This document shows positions 6,716 to 12,685 of a DNA stretch of 12,685 nucleotides, one piece after another (position 1 is the stretch's first letter; each line of letters begins with the position of its first letter). Position numbers and translations under genes: made by a program. Location: positions 1-12,685 of the forward strand of contig CALFGU010000258.1 in assembly GCA_937877685.1 (NCBI GenBank), written 5' to 3'. The notes below the pieces were generated by a model that saw only the letters and a list, made by a program, of their open reading frames with translations, did not search any database and was not told the DNA's origin. Origin of the DNA: an uncultured Prevotella sp. GTDB lineage: Bacteria; Bacteroidota; Bacteroidia; Bacteroidales; Bacteroidaceae.

Positions 6716-9610
6716 TTAATACCATTCTCCGCCGTCGTCTTCCGAATACTCTTCTTCCTCTGTCTTTGAGCGCTTTTGCTCTAAGCGTTCCAGTTCTTCG
6801 GGAGTGAGTTCGTCTTCATAGCGTTGGAGGGGTTCTTCTTCCTTAGGCAGTAATTCGGGATTGAGTTCCAAGGGTTGGAAGTTTTCATCGTAGAACTGCT
6901 GATAGTCATCATAACTATACATGGTGCCTAAAAGGTTGAGGTTGGCCTCAGCAATGAGGAACGTTCGGGCATGTTTCAACTGCTGGGTGAGTTCCGGCGA
7001 GAGGGTAATGCGTTGTGCGTAGGCATGTGCGTCTTCGTAGGATGTGAAACCGCCTATGACGAACTGTGTCAATGCTTTTCCGCGCTGCTGGGTGATGCTT
7101 AATTTGCGCGATAAGAAGACTGTGAAGTTGAAATGCGCAATGTTGTACAACAAACGGTTAGCATCAAGCGAGTCTGTGGGATAGGCAATGAGGAAACAGA
7201 AGGGTGTTTCGCGGTCGGCAAGGAGTTGTTGTCCCTCGGTGATATTTGCCGCCTGCTCTTCGGCACGCTGGGTGCGCATAGACCAAAGCGAACCAATGTC
7301 TAAGGCACCTCCTTCAATCGTACGCCCACTTTCGAGTCCGTTAATCATCATTCCGGCCATCGCGCTCACATCGCTTTCGGGATAATCCTTAACGAGTTGG
7401 CGCAAATCCTGAATGAGGGTGTCAACGGGCGAAGTTGCGATGCGACTTAAGATATCTACGAAGATAAATTTCGGACGGTTGGCGCCCTGTGGGAATTTTG
7501 CTTTCGCATAGGCCTCATTTGCCCAGACCGTAGCGTTATCTCGGTTGCGGTAAGCAACATAGGTTTCGCGGTATAAGGAGTCTTCCACCTCCTTGCCGAA
7601 GCGTGCGAGATATTCAAAGTCGGGGGCTGTGATGAGTTTCGTAATGTCGCTTTCGGGATAGTTATTAGCGAGCAAGTCGCGGAATGCTGCTGCGCGCTCG
7701 GTGCGTCCCCATCGTGAGTAGAGCAGGAATAGTTGGTAATACACGTCTTCCATTTTCTCAAACTCGGGATAGTCGGAGTAGAGACGGGTGAAAGTGCGCT
7801 CCGCAAGTGGGAAATCCTCAAGGCGGTCCTTCTCAATGAGGGCGGCTTCATAGAGTGATTCCTGAATAATTGCGTGAGCCGCCGCCTTTTGTTCCTCAGT
7901 GAAGGGGATTTGTGCCATGTAGTAGGCGCGCTTATGCGGATCCTCGGCATCAGAAAGTTCCTTTTCTCCTGCAACTGAGTCCGTGGCAAGCGAGTCTGTC
8001 GCAATGCTGTCCGCACTTGCCTCTTCATCGCCATCGGTATGCTCTGTAAACTCCACAACCGTTCGGTTGCTACGGCGCCAATGGTCTTCCAATTTTCGGT
8101 TTCCCCAAGTGCGCTTAAATGTTTGCTTACCCTGGGTTACGGCAGTCGTATTGTAGAAATACCATGACTTATCTGCGCCCGTTTGTTGCTTGGGGCGCTC
8201 TTGCTCTGAGGGAGTCTGTCCGCTCTCTTGCAGACGTGCGTTTGCGGCAGAGTCGGCGGCGAGTTCGCGTTCCTCTTTCTCCTTTTTCTTTAACGCTTCA
8301 ATGACGCGGTCAATGGCTTCGTTGCGCACCTTTTCGGGAGCGACGGAGAGGTAAAGCAGACTGTCTTGCAGATGAACGGCAGAGGTGAACGGCACTAAGG
8401 CATCGAGCACGGTGGAACGGCGTTTCACTTCTTCATATTTGTCATGCTCTTTGTGTAATGACCCAATGGCTTCGCCGTAACAGGTTTGTGCCAAGTCATA
8501 TCGCCCTTGTTCCCAATAGAGTTCGGCAAGGCGGAGCACGAGTATGCCCTTTTCAATGCCATTACGCGTAGATTTCTCGCGCCCCTTTTCGTAAGCAGCA
8601 ATGGCATTTGCCGTGTCGCGTTGCGCAAGGTGGATATTCCCCATTGCGTAATAGATTTGGTCCAGATAGTCCTTATTCTTGTCTTCCGAGGCCATATTTC
8701 TGAGGCGCTTCACCATCTTTTGCGTTTCCGCACCTCCGCTCATAACTTCCGTCTGTCGGATGCGGGCGTTGAAGGCCAACTCATAGGGCGGATTCTTACG
8801 GATGCACGACTGATAGGCTTTGAAAGCCTCGGCCTTTTTTTCCTGATGCTGCATGATTTGTCCGAGCAAGAAGTAAAGGCGTGCCTTTTGCAGGTTGCCC
8901 TCAGCATCCTTTACCGCCTTTTGTAAGTAGGGGAGCGCTTCGTCAAAGCGTTCTTGGCGCAGGAGCAAGTTGGCCTCGCTCAGGTTTGCGATTTTGCGCA
9001 CACGGGGCGTAATGGTGTCACGCTTCATTCGACTAACCACCTCTTCTGCGTCATAATACCATTCCAACTCGGTGTAACAACGGATGAGGTAAGCGCGAGC
9101 TTCGTTGACGATAGTGGGTTGTGTGGCGTAATGTCGGGTGATGTAGGAGAAGGTTGAGGCAGCTTCGAGAAACTCACCCTTTTGGAATTGTGCCTCGCCC
9201 ATGAGTAGCCATGCATGTTTGAGGAAGGGGTTAAACTCCTTCTGCGCCAAGTAGGCCTTCATCTTGGGTGATTGGCGCTTACTGCCTTCCACCTTCGGGC
9301 GACGGGTAATGGAGTGCAACTGAATGGCTTTCTGACACTTGGTGACGGTAGTTTCAAAATTTCCACTCCCAGTGGTGCGACTTTTTTCGCTACCTACGAG
9401 AAACACGGGCAGAAACTCCGTGTAGTCATCCTTATGCCCTTTCTCCTTGGCGTACATCCCTTCTTTGTAAGCGGTATGCCCGTTGTAGTAGGTGTTATAT
9501 CGCGCCGTGAAAGCGTGCCACATACGCGTCGGTGCCGTATTCTTTTTGGTGGAACACGACAACGCGGTAAACAAACTTACCAAGAGCAGTATGGGGATGG
9601 CTTTCTTCAC
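6716..9610 (-). CDS. porW: PorW/SprE-like TPR lipoprotein (type IX secretion / gliding family)
   Basis: 964 residues with a lipoprotein signal peptide: hydrophobic core then ALSC, giving lipidated Cys19, followed by the STKKNT opening and a WHAFTARYNTYYNG block (31-44) seen in the SprE/PorW family. TPR-like helical repeats cover about 130-385 and 590-760. A second family signature, WYFYN with WGNRKLEDHWRRSNR (483-516), sits in the middle after a charged low-complexity linker; a further linker (525-550) repeats DSxAT. The C-terminus is strongly acidic (about 935-964). In Porphyromonas gingivalis PorW and in Flavobacterium SprE this lipoprotein is needed for type IX secretion and contacts the PorK/PorN ring. 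Homologs also occur in species whose secretion status is unclear, so active T9SS here is inference. The start is GTG at 9610; no in-frame ATG preserves the signal peptide. It is the last gene before a strong terminator and follows the CCxxHxxC gene by 182 nt. Confidence 0.85.
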   Translation of the reverse strand: MKKAIPILLLVSLFTALSCSTKKNTAPTRMWHAFTARYNTYYNGHTAYKEGMYAKEKGHKDDYTEFLPVFLVGSEKSRTTGSGNFETTVTKCQKAIQLHSITRRPKVEGSKRQSPKMKAYLAQKEFNPFLKHAWLLMGEAQFQKGEFLEAASTFSYITRHYATQPTIVNEARAYLIRCYTELEWYYDAEEVVSRMKRDTITPRVRKIANLSEANLLLRQERFDEALPYLQKAVKDAEGNLQKARLYFLLGQIMQHQEKKAEAFKAYQSCIRKNPPYELAFNARIRQTEVMSGGAETQKMVKRLRNMASEDKNKDYLDQIYYAMGNIHLAQRDTANAIAAYEKGREKSTRNGIEKGILVLRLAELYWEQGRYDLAQTCYGEAIGSLHKEHDKYEEVKRRSTVLDALVPFTSAVHLQDSLLYLSVAPEKVRNEAIDRVIEALKKKEKEERELAADSAANARLQESGQTPSEQERPKQQTGADKSWYFYNTTAVTQGKQTFKRTWGNRKLEDHWRRSNRTVVEFTEHTDGDEEASADSIATDSLATDSVAGEKELSDAEDPHKRAYYMAQIPFTEEQKAAAHAIIQESLYEAALIEKDRLEDFPLAERTFTRLYSDYPEFEKMEDVYYQLFLLYSRWGRTERAAAFRDLLANNYPESDITKLITAPDFEYLARFGKEVEDSLYRETYVAYRNRDNATVWANEAYAKAKFPQGANRPKFIFVDILSRIATSPVDTLIQDLRQLVKDYPESDVSAMAGMMINGLESGRTIEGGALDIGSLWSMRTQRAEEQAANITEGQQLLADRETPFCFLIAYPTDSLDANRLLYNIAHFNFTVFLSRKLSITQQRGKALTQFVIGGFTSYEDAHAYAQRITLSPELTQQLKHARTFLIAEANLNLLGTMYSYDDYQQFYDENFQPLELNPELLPKEEEPLQRYEDELTPEELERLEQKRSKTEEEEYSEDDGGEWY

Positions 9611-9678
9611 GTCAAAGGATAGGGTTTGTTGCTGCTTTTTAAGCGTTTGATTTTTAAGGAAGTAATCTTTTGAAAATG

Positions 9679-9714
9679 ATAAGTGACTTCGTGAAAACTA
9701 TAAGTGAGTTAGTG
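9679..9714. repeat. Pair of 15-nt direct repeats upstream of the PorW-like gene
   Basis: ATAAGTGACTTCGTG (9679-9693) and ATAAGTGAGTTAGTG (9700-9714) agree at 13 of 15 positions and are 21 nt apart, two helical turns. They lie 69-104 nt before the GTG start in the 182-nt gap behind the upstream gene. No consensus -7 box is present here, so whether they are an operator is unknown. Confidence 0.45.
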
Positions 9715-9792
9715 CGCATTAAGTCTCAAATAGTTTTCCCTAAGTGGGATGCGGTTTTGAGGGAGATAGGTTTGCGCCTTTTCAAGCGTGAT

Positions 9793-10221
9793 TTACGAAT
9801 GCATTCTGCGCTCTCCGATAATCAGGAATACCTCATCCTTGATAGGGTCGGGGAGTTCGATGTGACGGAGTTGGAGGGAGCGCACCCAACCTGCCACTTC
9901 GTCATTGCGCATCGTGTAAAGGATTTCCTGAAATTCCTCTACCTCTTCCGCCGTATATTCATCCGAACGACGGGTGCGGAAGCGGTCGAGTTCCTCATCC
10001 TCATAATATTCCACATCTTTACTTACGGCCGCCAAGAGACTGTCCTTCTCGCACGTCTCATGCTGGCCGCAACATTCCTCTGCCTCTTCTTCCTCTTGCT
10101 GAGTGATGGAGTCAGTAGTGACTTCGGCTTCGGGATTTGCAACAGGGTCATCCTTGCGTAAGAATCGGGCTGCTACAGCTCCAAGAATGATAAGGGCGAA
10201 GAAAATATAGAGGTAGGTCAT
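9793..10221 (-). CDS. Small membrane-anchored Bacteroidales protein with a CCxxHxxC motif
   Basis: 142 residues, function not known to me. A single N-terminal hydrophobic helix (about 3-20) is followed by a basic FLRK, then an acidic linker with EEEEAEE (43-49). Next is CCGQHETCEKDSLL, with Cys50, Cys51, His54 and Cys57 set as a possible metal or Fe-S ligand cluster, and a well-ordered C-terminal domain (about 66-139: YYEDEELDRFRTR, YTAEEVEEFQEILYTM, EVAGWVRSLQLRHIELPDPIKDEVFLI). I recall similar short proteins beside aroA in other Bacteroidales, so it is probably a conserved lineage gene rather than a chance frame. The basic residues after the helix suggest the soluble part faces the cytoplasm. 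Its ATG directly abuts the octamer array, and the gene lies between aroA and the PorW-like gene on the same strand. The 163-codon frame on the opposite strand is taken as a shadow. Confidence 0.8.
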   Translation of the reverse strand: MTYLYIFFALIILGAVAARFLRKDDPVANPEAEVTTDSITQQEEEEAEECCGQHETCEKDSLLAAVSKDVEYYEDEELDRFRTRRSDEYTAEEVEEFQEILYTMRNDEVAGWVRSLQLRHIELPDPIKDEVFLIIGERRMHS

Positions 10222-10308
10222 GTTGTGAGGTTATGAGGTTAGAAGTTCTGAGGTTCTGAAGTTCTGATGTTCAGAAGTTTTGAGGTTCTGACGTTCAGAA
10301 GTTTAAAG
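10222..10308. repeat. Degenerate tandem octamer array (GTTCTGAN) filling the aroA to CCxxHxxC-gene gap
   Basis: Eleven consecutive plus-strand units: GTTGTGAG, GTTATGAG, GTTAGAA (7 nt), GTTCTGAG, GTTCTGAA, GTTCTGAT, GTTCAGAA, GTTTTGAG, GTTCTGAC, GTTCAGAA, GTTTAAAG. It starts at the base next to the start codon of the downstream gene (10221) and its last unit contains the aroA stop codon (10303-10305). On the transcript the unit reads NTCAGAAC. The last six units form two 24-nt super-units (10261-10284 and 10285-10308, 21 of 24 identical), each holding a 6-bp hairpin TTCTGA/TCAGAA with a 3-nt loop. Confidence 0.8.
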
Positions 10309-11517
10309 GGATTCCAAATGTTGCCAGAAAGAAGGGTAAGATTTGCTCACCACTTCGGGATGGTTGATTCTGAGATTCGGATAGCGCAGGGCGCAAGGCG
10401 CAAAGGCCATTGCCATTCGGTGGTCGTCGTAAGTGTCTATGCTAACAAACGCGTTGGGTGGTAATTCCGTGGCGCCGAAGTCGGAACAAAAAAGTTCGCT
10501 ATCGTTGGCTTCTTTCACGCGAATGCCCATCTTTTTCAACTCCGTGCGAAGCGCGGTGATGCGGTCGGTTTCTTTTATCTTCAGGGTTTGAAGTCCCGTG
10601 AAATGGAAGGGTTGGCGGAGCATGGCACAGGCAACTACGAGCGTTTGAGCAAGGTCGGGTTGTTCGGAAAGGTCGAGGCGGAACACTTCCGTCGCTTCCG
10701 CCTTGCGCTTAGTGAGCACCACGCCCTCGGTTGTAAATTCCGTGTGTACGCCCAAGGGGATGAAGAATTCGCGAATGCGAGAGTCGCCTTGCAAACTGTT
10801 CTCAAAAAGATAGGGGAGCACAATGCGTGCATCGGGGTCAGGACTCAGTGCCACGAGTTCGTACCAGTAGGACGCCGCACTCCAATCGCTTTCCACGCGA
10901 AACTCCTTTAGTGGTCGGTAAGGCTGAGGCGCTACACAGATAGTGGCATCATCTTCCCATTTTACCTCAGCTCCGAATTGGCGCATCAGACTGATGGTCA
11001 TGTCAATGTAAGGGCGTGAGAGGATAGTGCCGACAAGGCGCAGGCGTAAACCTTCTTGCAACGTCGGACCCACCATGAGGAGGGCGGATATGTATTGCGA
11101 ACTCACATCTGCGGGAAGCGAGATGGCGCCACCTTTTAATGCGCGTCCCGAAATGCGGAGTGGGGGAAAACCTTCTACTTCCGCATATTCCACATTCGCA
11201 CCCAGTTGGCGCAATGCTTCAACCAACACGCCGATAGGGCGTTGGCGCATGCGCGCAGTGCCAGTTATGAGGTGCGTACCGGGAGTCGTAGAGAAATATG
11301 CCGTAGAGAAGCGCATGGCAGTACCTGCCGCCATAATGTCTATCACTTCTTCCTCGCTCTGCAAGGCACGAACAAGCACACGTGTGTCGTCGCAATCAGA
11401 GAGATTCTCCAATTGCGTTTGCCTTCCTGAGAGTGCCGCTAAAATCAGTGCGCGGTTGCAAATGCTCTTTGAGGAAGGGAGCGTGATGGTTGCCTGAAGC
11501 GTGGCGGGGAGGTGCAT
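10303..11517 (-). CDS. aroA: 3-phosphoshikimate 1-carboxyvinyltransferase (EPSP synthase)
   Basis: Sixth step of the shikimate pathway: transfers the enolpyruvyl group of PEP to shikimate-3-phosphate, leading to chorismate. 404 residues, a little shorter than E. coli AroA (427). Key positions match by alignment: Lys17 and Arg22 in PSSKSICNR, Gly65 in AAGTAMR, Arg93 in RQRPIG, SSQ at 139-141, Asp288 in EQPDLAQT (equivalent of catalytic Asp313), KETDR at 315-319 (Glu316 for Glu341), DDHRMAM with Arg367, and Lys392 near the end. The PEP/glyphosate loop differs from E. coli: Asn94 corresponds to Ala63 and Pro101 to Phe70. Start ATG at 11517 gives the expected N-terminus just ahead of PSSKS. It lies 74 nt after the epimerase gene and 81 nt before the CCxxHxxC gene; a shared transcript is plausible, since no good -7 box was found directly upstream. 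Confidence 0.96.
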   Translation of the reverse strand: MHLPATLQATITLPSSKSICNRALILAALSGRQTQLENLSDCDDTRVLVRALQSEEEVIDIMAAGTAMRFSTAYFSTTPGTHLITGTARMRQRPIGVLVEALRQLGANVEYAEVEGFPPLRISGRALKGGAISLPADVSSQYISALLMVGPTLQEGLRLRLVGTILSRPYIDMTISLMRQFGAEVKWEDDATICVAPQPYRPLKEFRVESDWSAASYWYELVALSPDPDARIVLPYLFENSLQGDSRIREFFIPLGVHTEFTTEGVVLTKRKAEATEVFRLDLSEQPDLAQTLVVACAMLRQPFHFTGLQTLKIKETDRITALRTELKKMGIRVKEANDSELFCSDFGATELPPNAFVSIDTYDDHRMAMAFAPCALRYPNLRINHPEVVSKSYPSFWQHLESL

Positions 11518-11536
11518 GCTGTTTGATGGTTATGGT

Positions 11537-11572
11537 TTATAGTTGCTATAGTGCCTATAGTTTCTATAAATT
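11537..11572. repeat. Four tandem 9-nt CTATAGnnn-like units in the aroA leader
   Basis: Plus-strand units TTATAGTTG, CTATAGTGC, CTATAGTTT and CTATAAATT, ending 20 nt before the aroA ATG. Unit length and the CTATAG core match the thyA leader array (2257-2292), and the last units also agree (CTATAAATT here, CTACAAATT there). Function unknown. Confidence 0.65.
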
Positions 11573-11591
11573 CAAAACTTATCGTTAACCA

Positions 11592-12467
11592 CTATTCGTA
11601 AAACGTAATCACCAAGTCGTTTTCCCAAGTCTTGCCCGCCTCAAGCGCTTGCATGTAGGGGCGTTCTTGGATGCTGCCGTTGAAACCCTGTTCGTCGCAA
11701 AGTCCATACCAAGGTTCGATACAGAGGAAGGGGGTGGGCACTCCCTGAGGTTGCCAGAACAACCATACGGGCGCGGAGCATTCTACGCGAGCTATGGGTT
11801 GCTTATTGAGATTGAGCAACGTGGCTGCCTTAAGTTGGTGCTTGTCGAAGATGAGCGCTTCGTTGTTAAAGGTTTCTACGCAGACGGGCACGAGACCATC
11901 TTCCGTCTGGGGGAAAGAGAAACGTTCGTGTTCGGTACATCCCTGCGTGCTGGCGCGAAGCACGCTTTCGGGAGTGCCTTCCAGGTGCACGTAGGCCACA
12001 ACGTCTTTGTCTTCAGAGAAGTCGGGGAGGTTGAAAGCGGGATGTCCGCCCATTTGGAAGTACATTTCTTCTGTGCCTAAGTTAATGACGCGCATGGTCA
12101 TGCGGAGTTGCATGCCCTCAAGTGCGTAAGTTACCTCCACACGACAGGGGAAGGGGTACGAAACCAACTCTTCCGCCGTGGGTTCATAACTATAAGTCAC
12201 GCTGTTTTCTGATTGCGTCGCCAAGGTCCACTCCGCCTTGCGCACGAAACCATGTTTTTCGATTTTAAGTGTCTGGTCCTTGTACGTGCAAGTGCCATCC
12301 CACATACCGCCACAGATAGGGAACAGAATGGGAGCACGTCCGCCCCACCATTTACTATCTCCCTGCCACCAGTATTCCTTACCGCTCTTGTTGAGAATGA
12401 CACTTTGTATTTCAGCACCCTTTTGGCTGACGCTAAGGGTGAGTTCAGCATTTTTAATAGTTTCCAT
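11592..12467 (-). CDS. Aldose 1-epimerase family protein (LacX/YeaD-like)
   Basis: 291 residues, cytoplasmic, a galactose-mutarotase-like beta-sandwich fold. Members interconvert alpha and beta anomers of hexoses or hexose phosphates. Visible family landmarks: GGRAPILFPICGG with Arg44 (42-54), KHGFVR with His72, GGHPAFN with His142 (140-146) and IEPWYG with Glu251 (250-255), which fit the two catalytic histidines and the general-base glutamate of mutarotases. There is no signal peptide, unlike many Bacteroidetes GalM lipoproteins. I chose ATG 12467 (METIKNAELTLS). An in-frame start at 12509 would add 14 residues and would overlap the promoter -7 box, so it is rejected. It is the first gene of the minus-strand set and is divergent from tRNA-Pro; aroA follows 74 nt on. 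The actual sugar is not evident. Confidence 0.9.
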   Translation of the reverse strand: METIKNAELTLSVSQKGAEIQSVILNKSGKEYWWQGDSKWWGGRAPILFPICGGMWDGTCTYKDQTLKIEKHGFVRKAEWTLATQSENSVTYSYEPTAEELVSYPFPCRVEVTYALEGMQLRMTMRVINLGTEEMYFQMGGHPAFNLPDFSEDKDVVAYVHLEGTPESVLRASTQGCTEHERFSFPQTEDGLVPVCVETFNNEALIFDKHQLKAATLLNLNKQPIARVECSAPVWLFWQPQGVPTPFLCIEPWYGLCDEQGFNGSIQERPYMQALEAGKTWENDLVITFYE

Positions 12468-12505
12468 GATAATCGTATTTATTATTATATAATGTGCATA
12501 TTGAA

Positions 12506-12514
12506 GCAAAATTA
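12506..12514 (-). promoter_or_regulatory. Putative promoter -7 box of the epimerase gene
   Basis: Minus-strand TAATTTTGC fits TAnnTTTGC and is identical to the box before the AsT-family transporter. It would start transcription near 12499, about 32 nt before the ATG. No TTTG is found at 19-21 nt upstream, so the -33 part is weak or absent. Confidence 0.55.
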
Positions 12515-12590
12515 GAAAAATAATAGGAAAACTTGCCCTTTTCTGCCCCTCTAAAAACGGCGAATCTGTGTTTTTCTTATGTTATAGTGC

Positions 12591-12608
12591 GTTTTTTTTG
12601 AAAAAAAC
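12591..12608. other. T8/A7 tract upstream of the tRNA promoter
   Basis: G, eight T, G, seven A, C: a self-complementary AT tract (8-bp arms, 2-nt centre) directly before the TTG of the tRNA promoter. It could act as an UP-like or curved element in the divergent promoter region; this is inference. Another A-rich run lies at 12619-12626. Confidence 0.4.
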
Positions 12609-12639
12609 TTGCAGAGTCAAAAAAAAGTAGTACTTTTGC
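12609..12639 (+). promoter_or_regulatory. Promoter of the tRNA-Pro gene (-33 and -7)
   Basis: TTG at 12609-12611 and TACTTTTGC at 12631-12639, an exact TAnnTTTGC, separated by 19 nt. The start would fall around 12645, a few bases before the mature tRNA 5' end at 12650. This fits a stable-RNA promoter with a very short leader. Confidence 0.75.
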
Positions 12640-12649
12640 ACTCGCAATT

Positions 12650-12685
12650 CGGGGTGTAGCTCAGTCCGGTTAGAGTGCGCGTCTG
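12650..12685 (+). tRNA. tRNA-Pro, 5' part only (cut by right edge)
   Basis: Acceptor strand CGGGGTG (12650-12656), then TA at positions 8-9, D stem GCTC (12659-12662) with its GAGT partner, and the 5' anticodon strand CGCGT followed by CT and G34. A 5' C opposite the discriminator region with CGGGG is typical of bacterial tRNA-Pro, and G34 allows anticodon GGG. The anticodon's second and third bases lie beyond the window, so isotype is inferred from the 5' half. Confidence 0.75.

Noticed and set aside
9614..9622. Promoter -7 box just before the PorW-like gene
   Set aside because: Minus-strand TATCCTTTG has three rather than two bases between TA and TTTG, and would leave almost no leader.
9670..10161. 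163-codon plus-strand frame opposite the CCxxHxxC gene
   Set aside because: The minus-strand frame has a membrane anchor, a Cys/His cluster and ordered domain; the plus frame has no such features.
10222..10308. CRISPR array
   Set aside because: Units are 8 nt and directly adjacent, with no unique spacers and no cas genes nearby.
11027..11497. 156-codon plus-strand frame inside aroA
   Set aside because: Fully antisense to aroA, which has all of its active-site motifs.
11573..11581. Promoter -7 box for aroA
   Set aside because: Minus-strand TAAGTTTTG has one base too many between TA and TTTG and no -33 partner; co-transcription with the epimerase gene is as likely.

Overview
ORGANISM. The window reads as ordinary chromosomal DNA of a Bacteroidales bacterium, probably close to Prevotella or Bacteroides. 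This is inferred from three things: promoters of the Bacteroidetes form (TAnnTTTGC, in places with a TTG or TTTG box 19-21 nt upstream), almost no purine-rich Shine-Dalgarno sequences, and the gene types present (a PorW/SprE-like lipoprotein, an AsT-family transporter, a secreted TPR protein, and a small conserved membrane-anchored protein beside aroA). No mobile element, phage gene, CRISPR array or defence module is visible.  LAYOUT. Every protein gene is on the minus strand; only the partial tRNA at the right edge is on plus. From right to left: a tRNA-Pro gene (12650 onward, cut by the edge) diverges from an aldose 1-epimerase-like gene (12467-11592). Then come aroA (11517-10303), a small membrane-anchored protein with a CCxxHxxC motif (10221-9793) and a 964-residue PorW/SprE-like TPR lipoprotein (9610-6716), which ends at a strong terminator (6621-6669). 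The gaps in this set are 74, 81 and 182 nt, so one transcript is plausible but not shown. After about 350 nt with no recognisable gene, a well-formed promoter (6240-6273) drives a secreted TPR protein (6169-4520) with its own 15-bp terminator. Next are an AsT-family transporter (4200-2443) with a long two-part terminator, thymidylate synthase thyA (2213-1419), and an RsmF-like RNA m5C methyltransferase (from 1267, running off the left edge).  HOW THE GENES RELATE. Most are housekeeping. AroA makes the precursor of chorismate (aromatic amino acids, and p-aminobenzoate for folate), ThyA spends methylene-tetrahydrofolate to make dTMP, and the RsmF-like enzyme modifies RNA. The PorW/SprE-like lipoprotein suggests that a type IX secretion system, or a relic of one, exists elsewhere in the genome.  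WHAT STANDS OUT. The least explained signal is in the gene leaders. The whole 81-nt gap between aroA and the CCxxHxxC gene is a degenerate tandem array of an 8-nt unit (GTTCTGAN, 11 units) touching both the start codon of one gene and the stop codon of the other. The leaders of aroA and thyA, 9 kb apart, each hold four 9-nt units of the form CTATAGnnn, and the thyA leader also carries a short stretch resembling the octamer array. These may be one family of leader micro-repeats. I see no complete new multi-gene system here.
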